From contig NW_024468912.1 of the NCBI RefSeq assembly GCF_011745365.1, forward strand, positions 62,001-126,000: 64,000 bases of DNA. The letters run 5' to 3'. Position numbers and translations under genes: made by a program. Below are positions 36,125 through 46,206 of the stretch, piece after piece; position 1 is the stretch's first letter, and the number at the start of each line of letters is the position of its first letter. The stretch comes from Cryphonectria parasitica EP155 (lineage: Eukaryota; Ascomycota; Sordariomycetes; Diaporthales; Cryphonectriaceae). The notes under the pieces were generated by a model. The model was not told the origin of the DNA, ran no database searches, and worked only from the letters and a program-made list of their open reading frames with translations.

Positions 36125-37441
36125 ATACTTTACAAATACAACCCTACAGCTTATTACAAAGCATTGCTAGAAGCAAATGCAGAAGCAGCTAATTAAAAAG
36201 CAAAAAGAATTAAGAAGATCAGAGAAGAACTCCAAGCAGAACTCACCTTCGTACAAGAACAGATAACAAAATATGCTAACTCCAAGAGAATTGAGAAACC
36301 AATCCTACAGAAGGGAGATAAAGTCTATTTGCTTCGCAAAAACATCAAAATAACAAAGCTCAGCAACAAACTTAACTACAAAAAATTGGAACTCTTCAAA
36401 ATTTTGCAGCAAATCTCTCCAGTTAACTACAAACTCGCACTTTCATACAGAATAAGAATATACCCTATCTTCCACATCTCACTCCTTGAACTAGCAATAC
36501 TGAATACTACCTCAGAAAACACTATTGAAATTCAGAATAAAGAACCTAAGTACAAAGTAGAAAAGATACTCAAAGCTAGAAATGCTAATGCAGGAACGGA
36601 ATTCCCAATTAAATGAAAAGATTACCCCAGCAGCGAAAATACATGAGAACTACAATCAAATTTGCAAAACGCGCAAGAAAAAATTGCACAATGGAAAAAG
36701 AAATACCCGCCAACGATTGCTAGATCCACGGGATCACTCGCACCAAAGAAACCAGAACCCAAGTCAAAAACCCGAAGGCTCTCCACCCCCAACAACATCC
36801 CCATCGCCTAGAAACCCAGACCAATCCACCACAGAATCCCTCACATCCACAGAATTCCAATCAAAACCCTCAAAGGAAGGATCTGCACCAGCAACCGCAG
36901 ACTCCTCAGCCACTACAGCCTGCATCTCGGCAGCAGCACGAACTCGCTCAGCCTCAGCCTCCTCAACCTCCTCCTTCTCAAGATCTTCGAGATTTTTAAG
37001 GCCCCAACGGATAGCCCTAGACATTCTCTCACGCCACATCTTCTTTTGCTAACGCAACCGAGTCAACTTCAATTCCAGCTCTTCTATCTCATCCTCCAGT
37101 TTTCAGTATTGAGTGGAAGTAAGCAAGAGCTCAGCAGCATTGGTAGGCTCCAAAACATCGCATCATGCGCAATTTTGAGCAATGCACTCAGAACAACAGA
37201 AAGAATCGTAAGAAGAAACAGTATACGAGGCTAGACCATAACGCATGTCGAACCCGTTGGAAAGAATGGACTGAAGAAGAAAATTTTTCTGCTTCTTTTT
37301 GTTAGAACAAAGATTAGAAGATTTCAGTTTCGCGATTCTGTTCTTCATAACGAATTAGGAAGGCATAATCACAAGCATAGAGAGCTTGCTAGGATACTTA
37401 CGAAAGATCGTTAGGAATACCGATCGATAGGAGGGAGATGA
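36125..37441 (+). pseudogene. 3' part of a family A element: integrase tail and chromodomain, weakly mutated
   Basis: The frame at 36329-36616 contains NIKITKLSNKLNYKKLELF, RIYPIFHISLLELA and YKVEKILKARNANAGTEF, the integrase tail with GPY/F-like module and chromodomain, then a stop where IK-W-KDYP is expected. It is far less RIP-mutated than the copies at 3-28 kb. The antisense ORF (minus strand 37420-36640) is nearly open here: CCSECI, a coiled-coil region (LEDEIEELELKLTRLR) and SFEGFDWNSVDVRDSVVDW, with three stops. A purine tract AGGAGGGAGATGA precedes the LTR. Confidence 0.75.
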
Positions 37442-37909
37442 TGTTATAACCCATCCAACATGCAGGTCACGAACAAGAACACCCGGAACAACTGTCCGGA
37501 AGACAAGGGACGGGTTCAACACCCTGAGGACCAAAAGGCTTACATAAGCAAGGGTTAGGGTTATGATGGAGGGAGGATTGTTGGGATCAGTAGCGATCCA
37601 AATGATCCTCATACCATGAATCGGTGAGCTTGCCAGCGAGCTAACAGAGCCAACACTACCAACAGGTCTGAAGAGCTGAATATATAAGGACACGTTCATT
37701 CCCATCAGATAGATCTTGTACATAGCTCTTCAGTCATCAATCTAAGTATCAGATCCCCCTCTATTCTGATAGCCCCAAAGGCAGTGAATACTTGTACGAG
37801 ACTACCCAGCGCATTTCCGTATTCAAGGCTTTGATACTTGGCACCGCTCTTGTTAGCATAAACCCTATCAGTACTTAGGAATCTGTGGATTACTGCAGTG
37901 CTCATTACA
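37442..37909 (+). repeat. Family A LTR, best preserved copy
   Basis: This 468-bp LTR begins TGTTATAACCCATCCAACAT and ends CTCATTACA. It has a TATATAAGG box near 37681 and little RIP damage, and so serves as reference for the other copies. A 40-bp fragment of another LTR start (TATTATAACTCATTCAATAT) lies at 38010-38045. Confidence 0.85.
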
Positions 37910-39304
37910 ATATCAACGAACTGTTATTAATAGTTTTCTTATTTTTATTCTTTTTTTTTTCAACTACTTAGAAAAGAATTAGTTTGTTATAGCTTGAAGA
38001 GTATATTATAACTCATTCAATATGCAGATCACAAGACAAGCTATAAGCATAAGTAAATTCAGGAGCTAGTTTTCAGATCTAATACCTAAGCTAAGCAGAT
38101 ACAAAGAAGTCTCACCTTGAGCTAAATCTTAGTCACTGGGGAAGAACTTGAAACTAGCCTGCAGCTCTACAACGTCTATAGTTTCAACAGTTCTCAACTG
38201 CACCCGTTTCTGGTGCTTTTCCCGTCCAGGACTTGATTCCAGCGTGATTAGTTCCCTTTCTCATACTTGGTATACAAAGCACTGCCGGAAGCTTCCACAT
38301 TAAATACGTCATCTCTATCTCTGAACCACCACATTACCACGACACCATACCCCTCCAACGTTTACATCCAGAGACATCATGACTTCCTACAATCGCAGCT
38401 CAAGACATCATATTGCCAGGACTTTCGCTGCAGACTATTATTATCTCTCCACATCTACTGGTATTGCAGCTAAGAACAATGATTCATTTCATGACCCAGC
38501 TCCGCTCTCACCAGACTATAAAATATTTCCTTCTCTTCTGCCTTCCCCTCCTCAATTCCAAGATCATAACACACACCTATGCGAGCCTACTTCAAAGAGA
38601 TAATCACCAACTGCTTTCATCAAGCTTCCTTCCACCCCTTCAATATAGTCATCCAAAGTCAGCCGTCATCTCTAACACAAGTCCACATAGGCTTCCTCGA
38701 CATCATAAATCTCCACAACGCCCCAATCTTTTCATCTTCTCGTGGGACGGCAGAGATCACAAGCAGTGCAACCGCTTTCCAGAGACGCCACCGTGCTGGG
38801 TGGGATAAGAGCTGATATGCCTATCATATTAGATTGCAAAGGCTAATCTTCGACATTGCAACACCTGAAGAATCCAAAGGAATTCTAACACTAGATGAAG
38901 CTGGATAGAGCAACAGATGATCTTCTGGAGCAGCACTTATTTTTCCAGCCAGCTGCAACAGTTCTCGTCAAGTAGAAATTGATACACTCAACTCGAGCCT
39001 CGAAGTCTGTCTCCTGTGCGTAAAACAATCTGCGAGAATGACGGAGAGAACTGTGATTCATCTCATCGTCACCTCGTAAGGTCCAGGCCCAGCAGGCCTG
39101 ACATCGAGTTGTTTTCCCTTCCATGCGAGTTCTTTTCACATACCCACTCTATCCTCTTTGCTTCTGGTCGGGATCGCGTGCTAACGTCGACTTTTATCCT
39201 CATTACTTCTCAAGACACGAAGCTATTACCACTGTCGACTCATCGGGTAGCAACACTGAAGAGTGGTTTGTCCGATTTCGTCCACGAGCAAGTCTTGATG
39301 GTTT
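37910..39304. other. Boundary between AT-rich repeats and gene-rich DNA
   Basis: AT-rich repeat sequence ends near 38,050-38,200 and ordinary composition begins. Overlapping plus-strand frames at 38267-38815 are pyrimidine-rich and show no domain. I see no convincing gene before the transporter. Confidence 0.4.
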
Positions 39305-40873
39305 TCAACTCCCTTCCGGTAATTTCTTGATCAACCACGCGCCAGCCAAAGCCGACAAGCCTCCAGCCCTCAATAGCCATACCTCCAAGCCATTGTTTTG
39401 CCCAGCCCCGTGGGGACCTTGAGAACTGACGAGGAGGAATAAAAGGCTACTCCCCAGAGCTGCAGCAATCTGAGGCGCACTTATCGCGGCATTGTGAATG
39501 CCGACGACCGTGGCGGCCAGGTCCTCGGCGTCGTCTCCATCGACTGCCCCCAGCATGTCGCCATGCGCGCGACGGATATCTTGCGAGATCAAGGTGAAAG
39601 GAATCCATGTGCCAGCCGCCCAAGGTATTCCTGTCAGAGCTGCCAGGACATATGCTGACTCCAGACTATCGAAGATGAATGTGGACATCATACCGATGCA
39701 GAAGATGATCTGACAAGCCAGCCATATACGACGAAGAGATCCGAAGCCTTTTCGAAAACTCCAGGTGCGATGCTTCCGTCGCGTTTCGTCTGGAAACTCT
39801 GACGAAGCTGGCGTTACAACTAGCCGAGGAAGAATTACAGACGCGACCAGGGACACCGAAGCGAAAATCAGCATGGCGAAGGAGCCGGCTCGGGTCATGT
39901 CTCCTTTGTGCGAAGCCACGCCTCCGACGTTTGAGCGTAAATTGCTGTCCCTTTGGAGACCTCCGACGTATCTGGCTGTCATGTTAACTAAAGTTGGCAC
40001 ACAGGAATTAAGATACTGGGGCCCTCACTTTGAAATATCGTACAGGAAGGGAAACCACGCCAACCAGCAGAAGACCTGCGCAACGCAGACCCGCCTCACC
40101 ACAGTCAGCTCTCTCAAGCGTACGAGAAGAGGTCTTTGAGGCTTCTTGGGCGACAGAAGCGGGGTTTGTCTTCTTTCTTGAACAAGAGAGCAGGTGATCG
40201 AAACGCAGATTGCCAGGTTTATCGACACCAGGCTGCATAAAATCTGGAACTGAGAGTGACCAAGAAAAGGTAGCTTTCCGGCAAGATCGGCTGAGCCGAT
40301 GCCGTACCCAACGAGACTGCCCATCAAGTTCAGCCTCGCTATCCACGCCTGCGCTTGTGCTTGCTGGTGTATTGGAACAAGGTCAGTAGCCATAGCGCGG
40401 AGGCCCAGCTGCACAGGCTGTATGGCAAAGTTCGCCACCAGAATGCTTGCCGTCACAAGGGTAGACAGACCCCATGACGAGGCATGGTGATCTTGCTCTC
40501 TGGCGCTTATTTCCCACCTTGGAGCCGGTGAGAAGGCCGTGGTGATTTCCTCGGCCCATGCTAGCGATAGCATAGCGCAGATCAGGACGAGAGTGCCAAT
40601 GACAACAAAAGGGCGTCGTTGACCCCAGGGATGAGTACAGCTGTCGCTCATGGCGCCGATCACCGGTTGGAAGAATAGACCGGCGCTGGGGCCGGACAGC
40701 CACATGAGAGATATCGTGGTGTCTCGAAACCCCAGCGAGGCCAGGTAGAAATAGCCGCTTCCGAAGAATACGGTGAATATTTGTTGCAGACCGAACCATC
40801 CTGCACTTAGACTCAAGATGAATCCCAGGCTCTTGCGTTTTGATTCTTCCGGGTCATGACGGAGGCGATCCAT
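39305..40873 (-). CDS. SUT/GPH-type (sucrose-transporter-like) membrane transporter
   Basis: The predicted protein has 503 residues and many hydrophobic segments, with exons 40029-40873 and 39305-39971. The intron (GTGAGG...CAG, branch TTAAC) removes an in-frame TGA and joins WFPFLYDIS to KYVGG, restoring the motif expected at this point in plant/fungal sucrose-carrier homologues. Other family marks are LSGPSAGLFFQPVIGAMSD, GQRRPFVVIG and DLVPIHQQAQAQAWIARLN, the conserved region with Asp followed by Gln/Ala repeats. Known members are proton symporters for sucrose or other glucosides. Next to a peptide cluster it might export or import product or supply sugar, but this is inferred. Two CGGACCG palindromes lie about 670 and 740 bp upstream. 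Confidence 0.85.
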
Positions 40874-41538
40874 CTTTTGTGGATTCAGATTACTTCTCGA
40901 GTTCTCCTCGAGTTCTCGCTCTTTAGGAAAGCACGTATCGGTGATCTGTTGACTTTCGCAAGTGTGACGAACTCAATGGAGTTCCGAAAGTCTAACGAGG
41001 CTAGATGGTCAGGTGTTTGCTCACCAGTAGAATCACTGGTAGTCGCACGTCTTGGGTCGCGGCAGGCCTTGTGGTCAGAGAAATATCAACAATACAATGG
41101 AAAGGAGTCCGTGTGCCACGCCACATCAAATCATCGCAAGGATTCTTAGCGCCTCGTTTGGCACGGGCTTGATGAGGTCGAGTTCATGTGGCAAAATCAA
41201 CACTTCGCCAAGGTAGCCATACAACACTGTACTGGCACTTGGCTCCGTCCTTCTATTCATTCGTGTAAAATATGGTGTAAGCCCTAGCCCTAGCCCTCCA
41301 TTCATTCCTGTTCAATATCGTGTACGTCTTACTCCACGGGTTGGTATCTTACTTTTGTGTGTGAAGCCAACCGAGAAGGGGATCCATGTGGCACAGAACC
41401 GAGCCAAGGCCAGGAGGAGGGGGGGGGGGGGGATTCCAGCCGCAGCGGAATTCAGCAAAAGTTTGGAAGTGTTCAGAGTCCGAGGGTATTCATCAGAGTC
41501 GGAAAGCAGTCCGCTCTCTGGGAATCCGAGTAAGCTTG

Positions 41539-41545
41539 CGGACCG
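41539..41545. promoter_or_regulatory. CGGACCG palindrome
   Basis: An inverted CGG pair with 1-nt spacing, one of eight copies in the cluster. Confidence 0.5.
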
Positions 41546-41610
41546 AGGCGGTAAATTTTGTCGAGGTCGGAATTGCTTTGCCGCAACTTAGCTTCTACCT
41601 TAGCACCAAA

Positions 41611-41617
41611 CGGACCG
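41611..41617. promoter_or_regulatory. CGGACCG palindrome
   Basis: The second copy between the transporter and the UstYa-related gene, 72 bp from the first. Confidence 0.5.
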
Positions 41618-42603
41618 GCGTAGGCTCGTGCAGCAATCCGGATGCCGGGATTTTCGGGACGGTGCAACAATTGCTACTCATCTCACTTTGTCAACCTACA
41701 AGTGCATGCATGATCCTTGAGGAAGAGCTCATGATGGTGTACACTAGGAGCTTGAGAGCAACCTGGTGGACGGGGCTGGGAATCAGCGCAGTCGGGATTT
41801 TAGCTATAGGCTTGGAAAGGGGCCGGAACTCTGTTAGACGCTGCATACTGAAGAACAGCAGCACACTTACAGTATTTCCATAGTTCAATTCAATCTGCAC
41901 TGAGACACCATCAAAAGACCAATAATCCTTTGGGCCCCAACTAAGTGTGCAACGTCCATTAAGTCGAGGCTGTAGTGGCATTCGAGTTGGTTCTTCCCGG
42001 GGGATCGCCACATCACGAAGGGACACAGCGGGTATCTAGTTAAGCGCGAAGGGCGTCAACTCCCTGGGCCTCGACCTCTCAGGTGGCCCGGCTGTTCGGT
42101 GCTCTTCTTGAACTACTGGACGAAGTAGGGCAAAAACGACGAGAAGATCTTTACGGTGATGAGAGACACATTAGAGGCCATCCGTGCTCGGGCCGTGCAG
42201 AAGGACAGTCTCGTCGACCTCGTGTACCTCCCTTACGCGGCTGAGGTCGAAGACTCGATTTCCTTGTACGATTCGGAGAAAAGCAGAAGCTACAGGCAGC
42301 GAGTAGAAAGTATGACCCAGACGAGCTTTTTCAGAAGGGTGTCCTGGGTGAGTTCACGCTTTTCTACAGATTTCAAGACCTTGGGACTCGCTTTACACCA
42401 TGACTACGGCATCAGAATTTAGGATACAAAACAATAAATGTACAAATTCTCACAGTCGATATACAACTTTGCCAGCAATGGTCATCTCGAAAGGCAAACG
42501 GCAGACATGACATGGAGCGGCTAACCCGAGACTATTCGGGCAGAACTAAGAGAGAACAGGATACCATAAAGCAGTCTTACTCTTTGATGCCGAGCCAATG
42601 TAA

Positions 42604-43306
42604 TCACCAAGTAGTCCTATGACAACGGTAGAAGCCAAGCACAACCTCCTGGCCAAGCCCGGTCTGGGGTTCCCGCCCTTCCTGCAGCGCGTCTGCACAA
42701 TGCTTCGAATGCTGGTAATTGGACGTCTTGGTGTCGATGTACTTCATTTTCTTCTCGAAGGCGTACTGCAGCTTTCTCCACTGGAAAAGGCAGTGTTCGT
42801 CGTGGTACCTAGCGGGCCGGCGAGTCAGCACGAGACCTTCCATGAGGCGAAAGTTGCAGTTCTTACCGCATTGTGTAGACACTCGGGAACTCTCCGTCGT
42901 ACAGCTGCTGCACTGTGATCTCCTGGGTCATGTTGACGTCGCTGTAGTACTGTCGGTTCTCGAAGATGGGCGGCAGCGACGACGTGAGCTCGTGGAAGTA
43001 ACACTGCGGGGGCATCCATGAGTTGAGCGGCGGGTCCATCACACAACCAAGCTCCATGGCCTCGCGGCTGGAATGTCCGCAATTGTTCCACTCTTGTGCC
43101 TCGAGCTCCTCGGCTGTCTTGGGCCGATGGAGCGACCTCGCCGTCAGAAAGAGGACGCTCGTGATCAGAGCCGCCGTCACGCATCCCACGCCAAACGAGG
43201 CAAGATTCCATTGCCATCGCCGCCGTGGACTTGGCGTTGTGTTTGTGTCTTCGCCCGGCAGCGTCTCGTACTCGACATCTTGAAATGCTTCTGGTTCGTT
43301 CTTCAT
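42604..43306 (-). CDS. Membrane protein distantly related to the UstYa (DUF3328) family
   Basis: The predicted protein has 214 residues, from exons 42867-43306 and 42604-42808; the 58-bp intron has GTAAGA, branch CTGAC and CTAG. A basic cytosolic tail (RRRW) precedes one transmembrane helix at about residues 35-55. The outer part has NNCGHSSREAMELGC, then SWMPPQCY, then YHDEHCLFQWRKL (HxxHC-like at 149-153) and HSKHC. This Cys-rich layout recurs in small fungal membrane proteins found in biosynthetic clusters. The HxxHC element suggests a UstYa-like metal or oxidase role, but the family assignment is tentative. A CGGACCG site lies 220 bp upstream. Confidence 0.75.
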
Positions 43307-43525
43307 AATTAGACGTGGAAGCAGGAAGCTTGCGGAAACGTGAAGGCGTGCTGTGTCGAGATGAATGGGTCACAAGGTTGCACCGTGATATAGCGTCCGA
43401 AGACTGAGAGAGCCATCAAGATCAAGGCACTGGTTGAAAGCTCTCCGAGCTATAGGATGCCTGGCTGCAAAGCTAATAACTAGAGGGAACTCGGAAATGT
43501 GGGGACGAGAGCCTGGTTATCTGCT

Positions 43526-43532
43526 CGGACCG
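43526..43532. promoter_or_regulatory. CGGACCG palindrome
   Basis: Context CTCGGACCGGACAG, 220 bp upstream of the 42604-43306 gene. The rest of 43307-44012 shows no gene. Confidence 0.55.
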
Positions 43533-44012
43533 GACAGGGAGCTAGACTACTTGCCAGAAGAGGTTGTCTTGTACAAGACTTAGACTAGTGGGTCCTCGTC
43601 TGATCCTGATATCAGCTAGGCCTATTCATCTTCCTACTAGTCGCCTCGTTGACACCGCATAGGGTTTCCGTTGAGAGAATACAGGCGCTCCTGAGACCTG
43701 TGGATATCGTACAATCATGCTTGATAACACACACAGCTCTCCGCATTTTCGCGGAAATGCATTGGCAAGATGCGCTACAATGTATGCCAGTCCAAACAGT
43801 ATCGTACAAAGTCAAGTGTTTCTATGCGACACAGAAAGAAGCCATAGCGTGGTGTGCGGGAGCTTCAGTATTTGCTAAAAGAGCCTTTGGTCAAAGGCCT
43901 CCTATAGAGGTAGTTGCTTCACAACAGCTATTTATCATTCCCAGCTCCCTATATCATCTCTGCGCCTCTGTGCCCTACAGATATCTGCCAAGAGTGACCA
44001 TTAAATACCTAT

Positions 44013-44465
44013 TTACTTGGTCTCGGCAACGAGGCTGTACTTGGTGCCGTCAGCGGCGATGAGCGTGTCGCCAGCCTTGGCACGTCTCTCCAGAGTGGCG
44101 GGCTCCTCGTCCGCGCTGACAATGAGGTATGAGCGCTTCTCGGCAGTGGCGGGCTCCTCATCCGCCGCCACAATGAGGTAAGAGCGTTCATCGACGTCAC
44201 GGCGAGCTTTTCTAATCATCAGGTTAGACTCCCCCATCGCAGGAACAGGACTGAGGACAAGATTTACTCAGTCTCAGCAACGAGGCTGTACTTGGTGCCG
44301 TCAGCGGCGATGAGTGTGTCGCCAGCCTGGGCACGTCTCTCCACAGTGGCGGGCTCCTCATCCGCGCTGACAATGAGGTACGAGCGCTTCTCGACAGTGG
44401 AGGGCTCCTCGTCCGCCGCCACAATGAGGTAGGAGCGCTCAGCGAGCTCCGTAGGGGCAATGGCA
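44013..44465 (-). repeat. Tandem duplication within the precursor gene
   Basis: Two nearly identical blocks of about 200 bp lie 251 bp apart (stop-equivalent positions 44264 and 44013). Each encodes two cores and the AGDTLIAADGTKYSLVAET tail. Both blocks end in a GTAAAT context, the first serving as splice donor and the second as the true stop. Confidence 0.9.
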
Positions 44466-44612
44466 CTGGATACGAGTATTGTTAGCTATACCGGCCATTA
44501 TAGGCACCGTCCACCAACTTAGGAATTTGTGTTCTCACCGCTCGTCGACAGGGAGAGCAAGGCCGGGGGCAGCCATAGCAATGGCGAAAGCCAGGTACTT
44601 AGCGAACTGCAT
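44013..44612 (-). CDS. Dikaritin-type RiPP precursor with four Kex2-bounded cores
   Basis: The model has three exons (44539-44612, 44268-44465, 44013-44211) and 156 residues. Residues 1-20 form a signal peptide (MQFAKYLAFAIAMAAPGLAL). The mature part holds SYLIVAADEEP twice and SYLIVSADEEP twice (starts at residues 36, 53, 101, 118), each preceded by Arg or KR and closed by EKR or ERR, then a linker AGDTLIAADGTKYSLVAET repeated twice. This matches secreted, Kex2-cut repeat precursors such as those of ustiloxin and phomopsin, whose cores begin Tyr-X-Ile. Here it is Tyr-Leu-Ile-Val. The second intron (56 bp, GTAAAT...CTAAC...TTAG) contains a TAA that would otherwise end the protein after two cores. 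If it is not spliced, a 91-residue two-core form results. Neighbouring UstYa genes support the role. Confidence 0.88.
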
Positions 44613-44792
44613 TGTAAATGGTGTGTTTGAGATTGAAGACTCAAAGTGGTAAACTCAAAGTTGTAAATAGACTAGGAATCCGAGTAGTAGACACTGAAGG
44701 ATGATGAGAGATAGAAAATTCAAGGTTCCTAGAAGGCAGTCTGGTCTTTAAACACTGGGCTGAGATTGGGTGCCGGTGGCATGCTGTTTTCT

Positions 44793-44799
44793 CGGACCG
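44793..44799. promoter_or_regulatory. CGGACCG palindrome
   Basis: Context TCTCGGACCGGCCAGG, about 180 bp upstream of the precursor start codon. Confidence 0.6.
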
Positions 44800-44958
44800 G
44801 CCAGGAAATCCTACCCGTTGGCCAGCGGCGTAGATGCTGCAAACGCCCGGTCGCCAGAGGAGCAGTGCTCGTGCGTACTCTGTACGAGTGAGCTTTCTTG
44901 TCTCTAGCCAGAGCGCCTCATCGGTAAGCTGGAGACGGAAAGGAGAGTGTTCGCCTTC

Positions 44959-44965
44959 CGGTCCG
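44959..44965. promoter_or_regulatory. CGGTCCG palindrome
   Basis: Context TTCCGGTCCGGTGG, 321 bp upstream of the UstYa gene at 45286 and about 350 bp upstream of the precursor. Confidence 0.55.
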
Positions 44966-45285
44966 GTGGTTTTAGAACCAACTGCCTCATCAAGTATGGT
45001 CTCGGTCTCCACGCCACCAAAAGTTACGAATGCTTAGGCAGAATATCTCTCGGTCCATGATTCCTTCCATACCTTCGATAAGGGCTGATCCTAAAAAGGT
45101 CCCCAAGCTTGGCTTCGTTGTTGCTCAGTTGACTCGATAGGAGGTGACAGCTATACGAATCACAGTTTGGTTCCCTCCGCTAGCAGCGTTACAACACTTC
45201 GAAGATCAATCATAACACCCTCCTTGCCGTCTTCTAGGAAGGTATTAGCCGTATAATGAGCCAGCCGACGAGTGAAGCCGCCTAA

Positions 45286-46206
45286 ATGCCATCAAACTCT
45301 ATAGCCAGCAACCCGCTGTTGCGGGAGGGGTACTCGACGCCTACGGTGAGGCTCCGCAGGAAGAGCCGTGCGATACAAAAAAGAGTCGCCTGTGGTCTCT
45401 CATCTGGCCGAGAACACATAGTTTTGACTATCGTCCTTGTCATGGCCATCGTGCAGTGGGCCCTCGTCGTGTCCTTCTGGCGAGCTGGTCCGTCGGAAGG
45501 GCCGCTTGGCGAAGCTCATGGCTTGGTGCCAGACTGTATGTAACAACTCACACGCAAGAAGAACGCATATCTCCCTGCTAACCAAGAATATCCACAAAGT
45601 TGGCACTACGGTCGTCCGTTTCAACTCTACCAGAGAAGATGGGGCGCGTGCCATGGACGATTCAGACCCGGCATGGACAAACCTGATGCCTGGTAAGTGT
45701 AGAATTTTTGCACCCCAAGACTAGATGGTTGTGATGCTCGTTTCAACTAACTCATCTCATCACAATAAGTGGGAAGTGGATTCGTGGTTGTCGATGGGTG
45801 GGACAAATTCACAGATACTTTGCCGCCGCCAATACAGTTGAATGGCGACGATATCTTTTCAGTGTCCATCTTTCATCAGCTGCATTGTCTTCATTATATC
45901 TTGAAGGAGTTCAACAAGTTATTGCATCCGAATGAGACAAGCGACCACAACCACACAGCAGAGCAGGAACACGATCACAGTGGAGAGAGCCAGGAAGAGG
46001 CGCTCAAGCATGTCGGGCACTGCTTCGACTATGTGCGGAATTCGCTGATGTGCTGCGGGGATGTTGCCTTTGAAGGCCAGGGGAGTGATATCGAAGACCC
46101 AGGGACTCTCGGGGAGGCCTCATATCATGTGTGCAAAAACTACGACGCGATCAAGGCTTGGGCCCAAGCTTCGCGCGCCACGAACATGAAGGGCTTCAGT
46201 GACTAG
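45286..46206 (+). CDS. UstYa-family (DUF3328) oxidase 1
   Basis: The predicted protein has 259 residues, from exons 45286-45535, 45600-45692 and 45770-46206, with canonical GT-AG introns and CTAAC branch sites. It has a cytosolic basic tail, one transmembrane helix (about 45-65), then a lumenal domain with FNSTRED, FHQLHCL (HxxHC at 150-154) and GHCFDYVRNSLMC (HC at 198-199), the two conserved motifs of UstYa proteins. In ustiloxin, phomopsin and cyclochlorotine pathways, such proteins catalyse oxidative cyclisation or hydroxylation of peptides. An His/Asp/Glu-rich insert (DHNHTAEQEHDH) lies between the motifs. It is divergent from the precursor across a shared promoter. Confidence 0.92.

Larger units (their letters stand above)
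40874..42603. other. Intergenic region with possible gene relic
   Basis: It contains a G14 run at 41419-41432, two CGGACCG sites and several overlapping short frames. A minus-strand stretch at about 41870-42026 (LSWGPKDYWSFDG, VQIELNYGN) followed by a good donor GTAAGT looks protein-coding, but I cannot place it in a family or complete it. The plus-strand frame at 42156-42422 is also unrecognised. Confidence 0.35.
44613..45285. promoter_or_regulatory. Divergent promoter region of precursor and UstYa gene
   Basis: The 673 bp between the two divergent start codons contain CGGACCG at 44793-44799 and CGGTCCG at 44959-44965. The minus-strand frame 44641-45012 has no domain and overlaps the promoter, so I do not call it a gene. 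Confidence 0.5.

Noticed and set aside
41278..41300. Telomere-like repeat
   Set aside because: Only three units reading CCCTAG rather than TTAGGG complement, too short and of the wrong sequence.
44013..44237. A separate second precursor gene starting at MGESNLM
   Set aside because: It would lack a signal peptide, and the upstream 56 bp form a good intron that joins it in frame to the first half. Kept as one gene, with the alternative noted.
44641..45012. Minus-strand 123-residue gene
   Set aside because: It overlaps the promoter with two regulatory palindromes and shows no domain.
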